DNA of 64,000 bases from a bacterium (lineage in GTDB: Bacteria; Pseudomonadota; Gammaproteobacteria; UBA6186; Azoamicaceae), in the NCBI GenBank assembly GCA_027364575.1, contig DAHXPC010000003.1:62001-126000 (forward strand), in the 5' to 3' direction. The notes under the pieces are model-generated. The model saw only the letters and a program-made list of their open reading frames with translations. It was not told where the DNA came from and made no database searches. Both the position numbers and the translations under genes were made by a program. This document shows, one piece after another, positions 1 to 8,621 of this stretch (positions are counted from its first letter, which is position 1; every line of letters starts with the position of its first letter).

Positions 1-539
1 TTAAGTGCATGATGCGCCGCGGTTATGGTGGCTCCAGAACATAGAAGGATCAACGTATTGATTGCAGGGATCCCCCATGCATGCATGGCTTGGGTTGGGC
101 CAATAAATTTACTGGGATCAGGGTTTATTAACAGCGGCCAGGTAGCTTGGAAATGTTCCCAAAGAACGGTATGCGTGGATACTTTTGCGCCTAGTCCGCC
201 AAGCCAAGGAACCGATAAATAGCGTGCGAAAAAAAGTGCCCCAAAAAATGCGGCAAAAAACATGACTTCTGAAAAAATAAACCATACCATGCCCCAGCGA
301 AATGAACGATCCAGCTGTTCGCTATATAGACCTTTTTGGCTTTCTACAATAACAGAGCCAAACCAGCCAAACATCATCAATGCAATGATTAAGCTACCGG
401 CTAAAAATGTATACCAACCATAAGCTTGTTGATGGAGCACATTAACGCCGCCAATGGCCATGATAAAAAGGCCAACTGCGCCAACAATAGGCCAGTAGCT
501 TTGTGCGGGTACGTAATAATGTTGGTGTTCTTTGATCAC
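1..539 (-). CDS. ctaE: Cytochrome c oxidase subunit III (partial, C-terminus outside window)
   Basis: The minus strand is open from a GTG at 539 to the window edge, giving the N-terminal ~179 residues of the usual ~290. The translation starts with an HYYVPAQSYWP-type segment, then transmembrane helices with the subunit III pattern: a FGWFGSVIVESQ stretch, SFRWGMVWFIFSEVMFF with the conserved Glu, and HAWGIPAINTLILLSSG. Subunit III is a core membrane subunit of the aa3-type terminal oxidase in the inner membrane. The GTG overlaps the ctaG stop by four bases (GTGA), indicating translational coupling. It is the fourth gene of ctaC-ctaD-ctaG-ctaE. Identity is secure; only the 3' end is unseen. 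Confidence 0.93.
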   Translation of the reverse strand, partial: MIKEHQHYYVPAQSYWPIVGAVGLFIMAIGGVNVLHQQAYGWYTFLAGSLIIALMMFGWFGSVIVESQKGLYSEQLDRSFRWGMVWFIFSEVMFFAAFFGALFFARYLSVPWLGGLGAKVSTHTVLWEHFQATWPLLINPDPSKFIGPTQAMHAWGIPAINTLILLCSGATITAAHHAL

Positions 540-1090
540 GTTCCGTTCTCCTTAACATGCGCGGTGACATCAAACAAAGTATAAGACAAAGTTAGCCTAT
601 AAATATCCTCGGGGATTTCAGGCTCTAACCAAAAACGTAAAGGCAGATCCATGGCTTCACCGGGCTGTAAGGTTTGTTGGGTAAAACAAAAACATTCTAA
701 TTTTTTTAAATATTTGGCAGCATTTCCAGGGCTAATGCTTGCAATCGCTTGAATAACCATTTTTTTAGGGGTCATATTTTTAACATGATAAGATGTATGC
801 GTGAGTTCCCCGGGGGTAACTTGAAGGGCTGTATGTTGAGGGGAAAATTCACATAACAGCTTTTGATTTCGATTGGTGTCAAATTCTACCACAATGGTTC
901 GCTTAGGCAGAGTAGAGTCCTGATTTTTATAACGCGTAAAGGTGTCTGGGCTAGTGAGATCAAGTTTGCCGTTTAACCCTGTTACTTGGCAAAATACGCT
1001 GTAAAGGGGGATCAAGGCAAAGGTAAAACCAAACATGACTACCGTGATAACACATAAACGGATCAGCAGGGGTTTATGTGGTTTGATCAT
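536..1090 (-). CDS. ctaG: Cytochrome c oxidase assembly protein CtaG/Cox11
   Basis: 184-residue protein of normal length for the Cox11 family, which delivers copper to the CuB site of oxidase subunit I. It has one N-terminal membrane helix (about residues 11-30) with the rest predicted periplasmic. The family's copper-binding Cys-x-Cys-Phe motif is visible as ECFCFTQQTL near residue 133, followed by the QPGE.MDLPLRFW segment. It lies one base downstream of ctaD and overlaps ctaE, the usual position between subunits I and III. Function is inferred from family membership with high confidence. Confidence 0.95.
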   Translation of the reverse strand: MIKPHKPLLIRLCVITVVMFGFTFALIPLYSVFCQVTGLNGKLDLTSPDTFTRYKNQDSTLPKRTIVVEFDTNRNQKLLCEFSPQHTALQVTPGELTHTSYHVKNMTPKKMVIQAIASISPGNAAKYLKKLECFCFTQQTLQPGEAMDLPLRFWLEPEIPEDIYRLTLSYTLFDVTAHVKENGT

Positions 1091-1091
1091 T

Positions 1092-2678
1092 TTAAGGAAC
1101 CAATGGCGGTGTGCTAAAGCTATGATAGGGCGGGGGAGAAGATAATGTCCACTCTAATCCGTTTGCACCTTCCCATACCAATGCGGGTGCTTTTTCGCCG
1201 CCTCGAATGGTTTTAATAATAATATACAAAAAGATCAATTGGCTTGCACCAAAGACAAAGCCTCCAATACTCGCAATGCGATTAAAGTCGGCAAACTCTA
1301 AGGCATAGTCTGGGATCCGTCTTGGCATACCGGCAAGACCCAAAAAATGCATCGGAAAAAATAACACATTGATAGAAATCGCTGATAGCCAAAAATGGAC
1401 CTTACTTAAATGCTCACTATAGTAGTGCCCGGTCCATTTTGGCAGCCAATAATAAACCGCCGCCATAATACCAAAAATAGCACCTGGTACTAAAACATAG
1501 TGAAAGTGTGCGACCACGAAATAGGTGTCATGGTATTGAAAATCGGCAGGGACAATTGCAAGCATCAGTCCTGAGAAACCGCCCATGGTAAACATAATCA
1601 GAAAAGCGACAGCAAATAACATGGGGGTTTCAAAACTTAAAGAGCCTCGGAACATAGTTGCGACCCAATTAAAGATCTTAACGCCGGTGGGTACAGCAAT
1701 TAGCATGGTTGCCAGCATAAAATAAATTTCGCCGATAACGGGCATGCCGGTTGTAAACATATGGTGTGCCCAGACCAGAAACGACAAAAAGGCAATGGAG
1801 CAGGTTGCATACACCATAGAAGGGTAACCGAATAAACGTTTACGGCTAAAGGTGGGAATGATTTCAGACATAATTCCAAAGCTGGGTAAAATCATGATAT
1901 ACACTTCTGGATGGCCAAAAAACCAGAAAATATGTTGGTACATTACTGGATCACCGCCACCGGCGGCATTAAAAAAACTTGTGCCAAAATTTCGGTCCAT
2001 CAACATCATGGTAACCGCACCGGCTAAAATCGGCATCACGGCAATTAATAAAAAGGCGGTAATCAGCCACGTCCAAACGAAAATGGGCATTTTCATCAGC
2101 GTCATACTAGGGGCGCGCAAATTTAAGATGGTGGCAATAATATTAATCGCGCCCATAATGGAAGAAATACCCATAAGATGGATAGAAAAAATAAAAAAGT
2201 CGGTACTTTTAGGGCCATAGGTAGTCGAAAGCGGTGCATAAGCGGTCCAGCCAAAATCAGGTGCCCCCCCTTTCATAAAAAGAGTGCTGATGAGTAAGGT
2301 GAATGCAAAAGGTAATATCCAGAATGACCAATTGTTCATGCGGGGTAATGCCATATCTGGCGCACCAATCATAATGGGCAGCATCCAATTGGCTAAGCCA
2401 ACAAACGCTGGCATAACGGCGCCAAAAATCATGATGAGTCCATGCATGGTGGTGAGCTGATTAAAAAAATGCGGTTCGAAAAATTGTAATCCGGGTTTGA
2501 ATAATTCGGCGCGTATGCCCATGGCCATACTACCACCGAGTAAAAACATTAATAGGCTGAACCATAAGTACAGGGTACCGATATCTTTATGATTGGTGGT
2601 TAGCAACCAGCGCTTAATGCCAGGCGGCGCAGAATGATGCGGATTATGATCTTGGACTTCAATGGGGATAGTGCTCAT
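1092..2678 (-). CDS. ctaD: Cytochrome c oxidase subunit I (aa3-type)
   Basis: 528 residues with about twelve membrane helices. This is the catalytic subunit that reduces O2 and pumps protons. Heme and copper ligands are visible: HGLIMIFG (heme a His), WFFGHPEVYIMILP (CuB His and the cross-linked Tyr), HHMFTTG (two CuB His), and VAHFHYVLVPG (heme a3 and heme a His). The D-channel and loop regions look intact. The start ATG overlaps the ctaC stop (GTATG...TGA arrangement, 2675-2678). The gene is full length with no frameshift. Confidence 0.98.
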   Translation of the reverse strand: MSTIPIEVQDHNPHHSAPPGIKRWLLTTNHKDIGTLYLWFSLLMFLLGGSMAMGIRAELFKPGLQFFEPHFFNQLTTMHGLIMIFGAVMPAFVGLANWMLPIMIGAPDMALPRMNNWSFWILPFAFTLLISTLFMKGGAPDFGWTAYAPLSTTYGPKSTDFFIFSIHLMGISSIMGAINIIATILNLRAPSMTLMKMPIFVWTWLITAFLLIAVMPILAGAVTMMLMDRNFGTSFFNAAGGGDPVMYQHIFWFFGHPEVYIMILPSFGIMSEIIPTFSRKRLFGYPSMVYATCSIAFLSFLVWAHHMFTTGMPVIGEIYFMLATMLIAVPTGVKIFNWVATMFRGSLSFETPMLFAVAFLIMFTMGGFSGLMLAIVPADFQYHDTYFVVAHFHYVLVPGAIFGIMAAVYYWLPKWTGHYYSEHLSKVHFWLSAISINVLFFPMHFLGLAGMPRRIPDYALEFADFNRIASIGGFVFGASQLIFLYIIIKTIRGGEKAPALVWEGANGLEWTLSSPPPYHSFSTPPLVP

Positions 2679-3490
2679 GGCGTATGTCCAATAGTCGGAT
2701 GATTATTCATAAGGGCCTTTTTTTCTAAAAGCCAAGTTTGGTACTCTGCCTCAGTTTTGACTTCAATCACGATGGGCATAAAGCCATGCAGTACCCCACA
2801 TAGCTCAGCACATTGCCCTCGGTAAATGCCGGGCTCTTCAATTTTTGCCCAGGCTTCATTAATAAAGCCTGGGATCGCATCTTTTTTAACCCCCAATGCA
2901 GGCACCCACCAAGAATGGATAACATCATTGGCGGTGGTTAAAAAGCGAATTTTCTTTTTTTGAGGAACAACTAAGTGATTGTCAACTTCTCGCAGGTAAT
3001 GGGGGTTTTTAATGTCACGATTTTGAATTTGCTCTTGGGGGGTGCTAAGACGGCTAATGACTCGCACGCCTTCTCCTAAATATTCATATTCCCAGTACCA
3101 CTGATGGCCAACGATTTTAATCGATAAATCGGAATCTGTTTTAGTGTCATGCATTTTAATCAGTAGTTGGGCTGCTGGAATTGCCATCATGGTTAAAATA
3201 GAAAAAGGAATTAATGTCCAAATAATTTCGACTAGGGTGTTTTCATGAAAGTTAGCCGCTTTTGCCCCTCGAGATTTTCTATGCCAAATAATTGCATAAA
3301 ACATCACGCTAAATACCACCAATCCAATAGCCACACAGATCCAAAAGATAACCATATGGAGGTTATGGATCCCGCGACTGATTTCAGTGACGCCAGGCGT
3401 CATATTAAAAATATAATCGGCTTGTACGGAAGGATTCATGGCCAATAAAAGGCTAAAAACCAAAGCCCTAAACTGGGGGGATGGCGACAT
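2675..3490 (-). CDS. ctaC: Cytochrome c oxidase subunit II
   Basis: 271 residues: an N-terminal signal sequence (to about residue 24), two membrane helices, and a periplasmic cupredoxin domain that accepts electrons from cytochrome c. The CuA site is visible as CAELCGVLHGFMPI (Cys, Glu, Cys, His, Met), with its other His in DVIHSWWVPALGVKKDAIPG. No C-terminal cytochrome c domain is fused, unlike caa3 types. It is the first gene of the oxidase operon; a GGAG lies upstream of the ATG. The promoter should be in the ~400 bp to the right, but I could not fix a convincing -35/-10 pair. Confidence 0.97.
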   Translation of the reverse strand: MSPSPQFRALVFSLLLAMNPSVQADYIFNMTPGVTEISRGIHNLHMVIFWICVAIGLVVFSVMFYAIIWHRKSRGAKAANFHENTLVEIIWTLIPFSILTMMAIPAAQLLIKMHDTKTDSDLSIKIVGHQWYWEYEYLGEGVRVISRLSTPQEQIQNRDIKNPHYLREVDNHLVVPQKKKIRFLTTANDVIHSWWVPALGVKKDAIPGFINEAWAKIEEPGIYRGQCAELCGVLHGFMPIVIEVKTEAEYQTWLLEKKALMNNHPTIGHTP

Positions 3491-3895
3491 TCCAGGCTCT
3501 CCGTGTCTATGTGTAAAAAAGGGAACGTTTATTACCTAGTATTGGACATCGGATAAGGGGCTTACGTCAACTCAGTTTAGCCCTTTATCGGTAGAATACC
3601 TCAAGAAAGTTAGTTGGACACTAAAAATACTTTTTGCTGATCCACTAGTCACTGCTATACAAGGGGCAATGTGAAGTGCTGTTGTTCACGGTTGTTAATC
3701 TCTATAAGGGCTAGGGTAATTCGGCTGGCTGGATGGCTTACAGTCGTTCAGAATGGATTTCCTTTAAGGCATTCTAATGCCATGTTATAGTGGCGGCGGG
3801 TCAGATGGATTTGTCTCATAACCGATTAAGGCTTTATTGAAATTTAAATAACCGGTAAAGCTTTATAAGGGTTAATCATGCATTAAAGGGATATC
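3491..3895. other. Intergenic region with a 30-bp-spaced direct repeat
   Basis: No gene is seen. It should hold the minus-strand promoter of the oxidase operon and the plus-strand promoter of the small gene at 3896. Two related 20-bp segments, 3818-3837 (ATAACCGATTAAGGCTTTAT) and 3848-3867 (ATAACCGGTAAAGCTTTATA), lie exactly 30 bp apart just upstream of 3896. This is a candidate regulator-binding pair. Function is unknown. Confidence 0.4.
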
Positions 3896-4114
3896 ATGAA
3901 GGTAAAAATGGAGCGGCTAATGGCTGATGTTCTAGAAGCCTATTGTGGGATAGACAAAAGCCAAAATTTAATTGAGCCACAGACTCATCCGACAACCCAA
4001 GAAGATGCTGTCTTATTGTTTATTCGAAAAAGGAAGTTTAATCAAGAGCAGTTAACGCATTTTTTGGAAACCATAAATACATATTGTGGTATTGATACCA
4101 AAAAATACAAATAA
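3896..4114 (+). CDS. Small hypothetical protein, 72 aa
   Basis: Unrecognised. It begins with MKVKMERLMADVLEAYCGID and carries a second YCGID near its C-terminus (YCGIDTKKYK), so the motif brackets the protein. It is predicted soluble with helices at both ends. AAAGGG lies about 8 bases before the ATG, an acceptable ribosome site; a second in-frame ATG is at 3905. It stands alone between the oxidase operon and a convergent gene. The repeated motif and ribosome site support it being real, but no family can be given. Confidence 0.5.
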   Translation: MKVKMERLMADVLEAYCGIDKSQNLIEPQTHPTTQEDAVLLFIRKRKFNQEQLTHFLETINTYCGIDTKKYK

Positions 4115-4366
4115 TACAGTATAAAAAATCGCCACCCTTTTTTTTATTTGCGAGTAAGAAATTATTTTAAGTGTTGGAAATCATACGAAAACAGGGCGTA
4201 ATTGGTTCGTCTTGATAATTTAATTTCAATTTCTTTGGCAAGGATAATTCTAAATTATTTACATTAAGACTAGCTTGAACTTGCGAAAGCTAGTGGGTAA
4301 AAAAGGGCGGAAGCATTGTGGTTTACCCCGTTTTCTTATGGCCCCTGAATTCCTCAATGGATCTAT
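4115..4366. other. Convergent intergenic region with a small hairpin
   Basis: This separates the plus-strand gene ending at 4114 from the minus-strand gene ending at 4367. An inverted repeat ACTAGCTT (4269-4276) / AAGCTAGT (4287-4294) with a 10-base loop is present, followed on the plus side by GGGTAAAAAA. It may end transcription, but it lacks a clean T-run on either strand. Confidence 0.3.
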
Positions 4367-5959
4367 CTATGGATTTGAACTTGAAGATGGCGGAAAGTCA
4401 TCGGGATCTTTGCGCCCAATAGCACCAATTTTTTTTCTTTTACACCTATTCCAAAGCAAGTTGCACCAATTACGGATACTATTCTTTTTTATCTCGGATT
4501 GAGGAGTCGCGGGTGGAATTAAATACTCCGTCATAGAAGGTGGGAATTCAGATTTTCGATGTGTATGTGAACTTGAAGATGATGCAGATGTCTGTTCTTG
4601 ATTTTCAAATTTTGTTAAAGTTTTTGTTTTGCCAACTGTGCCAAAATGGTGGTTTTCCTGTAAATTAGAAATGGCTTGAATTTGCATCTCTGATTCTATG
4701 GCATCTTTTGTTTTCTCTCTAGATCTCAGTTTTTCTACCTGAGAACCACTTGCGCTAACTTGGGTATTCAAATCATCTATTTGCTGTAAAAATGCCAATA
4801 AATTCCCATTTTGAGTATTTGTTGCTCTTTGTCTTAATTTAATTATTTGAATCGTCTTGTTAGCATCAAATATAAGTCTTGTGTACTTTTTTGACAATTT
4901 TTCAGCAAGATCTACATCCATCCCTTTTTCTTTTAAAAAGGCATATAAAGTGGCTAAGAAAATTCCTTCAGAAGAAGCAATAGTACAATTTCCTTCATTT
5001 TGCATCGGCATGTTAATGTAACCAATTTCAGTGAAGAAACCACTTGCAGTTGTATTCTCTGTATAATCTTCGAAACTTATCGCTGTTTTTAAACCGCCTT
5101 GTGCACTTGCCTGTGCTTTTTGTAAAAAATGTGTAAATTTATTTTCATCAAATCTTATGCTTGCTTTATATATTAATATTCCGGGACGATCTGGTTTGCT
5201 TCTCTCAACAAACAGATAATTGCTTTCTTCCTTACTATTAATGCTTTTTAACCAAACAAATCCTTCTGCATGCAAAACTGAGTTGTCCTCGCATGTTTTA
5301 GAAATGGTGCCTACTAATACTGGAATAATATTGCCCGTTATTTTAATGTTAGATTGCAAATTATTCATAAGTACGATTGTTTCATCCCAGGACTTTACCA
5401 ATATGTGAATATCATTACGAATGATGTCAGTTTCCTGGTCTATTTGGTGTTGCAGATTGGTTTTAATGTTCTGATTGTTAGAAAATAAAAGTGATAACAA
5501 AATGCCATTAATTTTTTTGAAATCATGAAATCCCTCCATCGTCCATGGAATATTATGAAATTTTGATAATCCTACTGCACCCACGAGTAAAGCAGTGATT
5601 TTACAATCATAGAAATCATTTACCAGATTTTTAATAAATTCCGGACAGTTACTCAGTTCGAAATCTAGCAGTTGCACAAAAAATCCACTTAATATTTCTT
5701 GTGTTCCTTGAGGGCTTTCATCATTCGCGATAAAGCTAGATAAGAATTGCTGCTCAGAAGTGAATTTTTTAATAATTTCTGAAACTGCTTGCTTATATCC
5801 TTGCGCAATTGCAAATGACAATGGTGAGAAACCCTCAAAAGGCATAGTAATGTTCGCTGATCCCGAAGGCTCTGCAGTTATATAAGGAATTACACTGTTT
5901 TCGCTGGTTGCATAACGAATTAGTTCCGCTAAACTTTTCGGGGGAGGGATAGCACTCAT
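4367..5959 (-). CDS. Unrecognised 530-aa protein with a His...Asn-Cys pattern; possible effector
   Basis: I do not recognise the family. Residues ~41-66 (FEGFSPLSFAIAQGYKQAV) resemble a single ankyrin-type helix pair. His230 (SVLHAEGFVWLKS) is followed 95 residues later by Asn324-Cys325 (NEGNCTIASSEG), the same spacing seen in the two proteins at 34.1-36.6 kb; a permuted papain-like domain is an inference. Residues 395-460 look coiled-coil-like. The C-terminus is Ser/Pro-rich with a basic cluster (RCKRKKIG). No signal peptide or membrane span is seen. The DNA is AT-rich compared with the oxidase operon, and it sits beside other eukaryote-like genes. A secreted effector is plausible but unproven. 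Confidence 0.7.
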   Translation of the reverse strand: MSAIPPPKSLAELIRYATSENSVIPYITAEPSGSANITMPFEGFSPLSFAIAQGYKQAVSEIIKKFTSEQQFLSSFIANDESPQGTQEILSGFFVQLLDFELSNCPEFIKNLVNDFYDCKITALLVGAVGLSKFHNIPWTMEGFHDFKKINGILLSLLFSNNQNIKTNLQHQIDQETDIIRNDIHILVKSWDETIVLMNNLQSNIKITGNIIPVLVGTISKTCEDNSVLHAEGFVWLKSINSKEESNYLFVERSKPDRPGILIYKASIRFDENKFTHFLQKAQASAQGGLKTAISFEDYTENTTASGFFTEIGYINMPMQNEGNCTIASSEGIFLATLYAFLKEKGMDVDLAEKLSKKYTRLIFDANKTIQIIKLRQRATNTQNGNLLAFLQQIDDLNTQVSASGSQVEKLRSREKTKDAIESEMQIQAISNLQENHHFGTVGKTKTLTKFENQEQTSASSSSSHTHRKSEFPPSMTEYLIPPATPQSEIKKNSIRNWCNLLWNRCKRKKIGAIGRKDPDDFPPSSSSNP

Positions 5960-6249
5960 TTATAATAATCCTAATAATACTATGAATCATTATCGGCAAT
6001 ATAAAACAATCCTTGAAATATTAAAGAAGCGATTTTCTATTAATATCTGTAAGTATTTATTCTACAGATCACGTTAAAGGAACCTATCATAACTTGTTTT
6101 TTTTGCCAACGCCAAGCTAGTGTATGTAAGATCAGTTTATAATTGATTGATTAAAATTAAAAAAGGAATATAACTAGAAATCATTGTATTGGAAGAGTCA
6201 TTTTTGTTACTATACATTAAGTACTGCGGATTTGAGTGGAGAAAAGAAA
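5960..6249. other. Divergent AT-rich promoter region
   Basis: No gene is seen between the minus-strand gene starting at 5959 and the plus-strand ATG at 6250. An in-frame TTG exists at 6184, but no ribosome site precedes it, so I treat 6184-6249 as leader. The region must hold both divergent promoters; it is too AT-rich for a confident single assignment. Confidence 0.35.
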
Positions 6250-6879
6250 ATGCCGTTTCCTGAACTAGTAAAGAAAATATCAGAAAATTCATCATCTCAA
6301 GTTGATCTTATAATAAATGAACCTGCTCTAACGGATAAAGAATTTCTTCAATTAATTGAACTTTTAAAATTCAATACTCATATTAATAAAATATCCATTC
6401 CCCGTCACAGTTTGACAAAAGCAAGTTATGAGCCGATGTTAAGGTTTCTTCAGTCAAGACCAATGATGATAAATTTTTCTTGTAAATTAATAATGCCTCC
6501 AAGTGTTTACGGTTCCATGTATAATGGCTCAATACAGGAAGTGTTGGAGGAAAATAGAAAATTATTGCTAAGTGAATCCGAAAAATCAATTTCGCCTTCT
6601 AGTGAAGTAACAAGATTAGAAAATGCAGAAGAAAAGGCGATTACTAAATGCTCCTCACAAACATCTGCAGTAGCAACTAAGCCAGGAGAAAATCCATCTG
6701 CATTGGTATTTTTTCAACAAAACCCCCCCTCTTTGCCCGAAGATGCAAACAATCTGAAAAGAACCATTCCTGTTGCGGATTCTAATTCTAGTCAATTTTC
6801 TAACGATGGAAATCAGAATGGGGCTGGGAAAACTCAACAAAATGGAAATGGAAGCCCAACGTGGGTAAAAGCACACTAA
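6250..6879 (+). CDS. Unrecognised protein with an LRR-like segment, 209 aa; possible effector
   Basis: The start was chosen at the ATG at 6250 because GGAG (6238-6241) lies eight bases upstream; the in-frame TTG at 6184 has no such site. Residues ~20-75 (ALTDKEFLQLIELLKFNTHINKISIP and following) have the helix-strand spacing of ribonuclease-inhibitor-type leucine-rich repeats, but only one or two units. The C-terminal half is low complexity, rich in Ser, Asn, Gln and Gly. No signal peptide or membrane span is seen. It lies between two other unusual genes, the second being the RNase III-ankyrin fusion. An effector role is inferred only from composition and context. Confidence 0.6.
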   Translation: MPFPELVKKISENSSSQVDLIINEPALTDKEFLQLIELLKFNTHINKISIPRHSLTKASYEPMLRFLQSRPMMINFSCKLIMPPSVYGSMYNGSIQEVLEENRKLLLSESEKSISPSSEVTRLENAEEKAITKCSSQTSAVATKPGENPSALVFFQQNPPSLPEDANNLKRTIPVADSNSSQFSNDGNQNGAGKTQQNGNGSPTWVKAH

Positions 6880-6935
6880 GCATATCTATCCCGCCTGTGT
6901 GCTAACTAAGAAATAATTTCATTGTAGTTGCTCGT

Positions 6936-8336
6936 TTAACGCCCACTATATACTCCATACTTATACACATTTTTATGAGAAAAGCCCGTCCCAATCTCAG
7001 CATTTTGATCGGCTGTAGGTTCTGTATCCTGTTTTATTGACAAAGCTTGTTGAGTCTTGCGACTTTGATTTGCGATTAATGTCATTCTCGGTTCTGCAGG
7101 TGCAGAATTGGCAGCTGAAAGTGGTGATTCAGCAAAAGCATTTACCACATTTTTTATTCTGGTGTGAATCGTCGTCCTTGAAGACTGCATAGAAGAATTT
7201 TTATTTATCTTTTTTGTAGGCACAAGTTTTTTTAAACCATTCAAAAACTGTTGTCTATCTTCATCATAATCAAAAACAGTTTTTCCAAATTTATCCGCTA
7301 CCCCACAGGTTTTTTCTATTTCATTATCGCGATCACATTCAAAAATAGCATCGATTAATCCTATATGCATGCCATAAATAGCGGCCAAATGCAATGGCGT
7401 GCGACCTTTATTATCTTGTAACGTATAGTCCGCTCCATGTCGGATAAGCTCAATTAAAACTTCCTCATCAGAATGCTCGGAAACAGCAGCGTGAAGAGCC
7501 GTACAGCCTTCCATGTCTTTTAAGTTGGAATTTGCTTTATATTTTAACAACAATTTTACTTTTTCAATATCTTGAATACCCAGCAATAATGGAAAGCTAC
7601 TGGTAGACATTAAGTTTGGATTTGCACGGTATTTTAATAATAATTGAATGCGTTTTGTTGCCAGTCTATCATTTCTTAAGCAAAGTTCTCCTAAGAAAGT
7701 GGCTTTATATCGAGAAGAAGAGCCCGCATATTCTCCAAGCGAATTCGTGCTGACAAATTCCTGCACCCAATCCATTAATGCATTTGGATCGGCTCCCTTT
7801 TTCAATATGTTTTCCATTTCAATTAAATCATCTGATTCATCAATGGATATTTTTAAGGCGCGATTCAGTACCGGTGTCCAATGTTGTTTCACAAATGCTT
7901 TAACGGTTAAATAGTCTTTCCCGCAGTCTAAAAAAATAGCACCTATGATCGATTCTAAAGCATCTGCAAGCACTTTTGCATTATTAGAACAATTGAGCAG
8001 CTTTTCCCCATGGCCCATAATAATAAAATCGCCTAAGCTTAAGTTTTTCGCGATAATGGGTAATAAGGTAGCGTTGCCAACCCACTCTTTTGTTCGTTCG
8101 GTTAACGCTTCTTCAGAAGCTTGTGGATCGGATTCCATTAAATAATCTGCCGTAACAAGGCCTAATACTTTATCCCCTAGAAACTCCAGCCTTTGAAAAT
8201 CTCCAATACGGTTTGATTGGATGTTTTCGACTAACGCACTTGTACGCGTTAAAGCTTGTATAAGGAGTTTGGGGTTTTTAAAACGGTATCCCAACTTGTC
8301 ATAAATTTGCGCTTCTTGCTGTGGAGATCTGAACAT
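6936..8336 (-). CDS. RNase III domain-ankyrin repeat fusion protein, 466 aa
   Basis: Residues 1-160 are an RNase III catalytic domain: the signature RLEFLGDKVLGL (Glu51, Asp55) and VLADALESIIGAIFLD (Asp125, Glu128) supply the four metal-binding acidic residues. The position matching E. coli Glu38 is Gln48. The double-stranded-RNA-binding domain that normally follows is absent. Instead, residues ~170-335 form ankyrin repeats, clearest at GCTALHAAVSEHSDEEVLIELI and GRTPLHLAAIYG. The tail (~370-466) is Ser/Thr/Lys-rich. Housekeeping rnc is normally ~225 aa beside lepB and era; here neither neighbour is present. I infer a second, specialised nuclease, perhaps acting in a host. The catalytic assignment is strong, the role unknown. 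Confidence 0.88.
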   Translation of the reverse strand: MFRSPQQEAQIYDKLGYRFKNPKLLIQALTRTSALVENIQSNRIGDFQRLEFLGDKVLGLVTADYLMESDPQASEEALTERTKEWVGNATLLPIIAKNLSLGDFIIMGHGEKLLNCSNNAKVLADALESIIGAIFLDCGKDYLTVKAFVKQHWTPVLNRALKISIDESDDLIEMENILKKGADPNALMDWVQEFVSTNSLGEYAGSSSRYKATFLGELCLRNDRLATKRIQLLLKYRANPNLMSTSSFPLLLGIQDIEKVKLLLKYKANSNLKDMEGCTALHAAVSEHSDEEVLIELIRHGADYTLQDNKGRTPLHLAAIYGMHIGLIDAIFECDRDNEIEKTCGVADKFGKTVFDYDEDRQQFLNGLKKLVPTKKINKNSSMQSSRTTIHTRIKNVVNAFAESPLSAANSAPAEPRMTLIANQSRKTQQALSIKQDTEPTADQNAEIGTGFSHKNVYKYGVYSGR

Positions 8337-8621
8337 ATAAAAATCTCACCTAACTGAATCTCTTGCCAAAAATGGTAACATGAAAATTTAAGGAATTGAA
8401 CAAGGGTTTTTACTGAGGCGTATTTTAGAAGGCGCGCTCCGATTTTATTAATATTATCTGCGTGCCACAAGCGTCGCCCAATATAAATGTCAGTCGGCTA
8501 CATACTTGGCGGGCATTAGGGGGAGCTAAGGCAAAATTGATGGTATTAGCCGCATTAAAAAGATGCCGAAGTGGTTGGAGCGCGTTATACTGCTTTCTTT
8601 TTTAATAAAAGTTTAGTATTT

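Noticed and set aside
25..222. Plus-strand 65-codon open frame at the window start
   Set aside because: Antisense to the clear ctaE reading frame that runs off the window edge.
1852..2220. Plus-strand 122-codon open frame
   Set aside because: Antisense to ctaD, whose heme and copper ligands are intact on the other strand.
3600..3890. A tRNA or small structured RNA upstream of the small gene
   Set aside because: No cloverleaf or T-loop pattern can be formed; only direct repeats are evident.
6936..8336. Calling the RNase III-ankyrin gene housekeeping rnc
   Set aside because: It lacks the dsRNA-binding domain, is twice the normal length and has neither lepB nor era beside it.
8249..8470. Minus-strand 73-codon open frame upstream of the RNase III-ankyrin gene
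   Set aside because: It overlaps the start of that gene in another frame, with no recognisable content.
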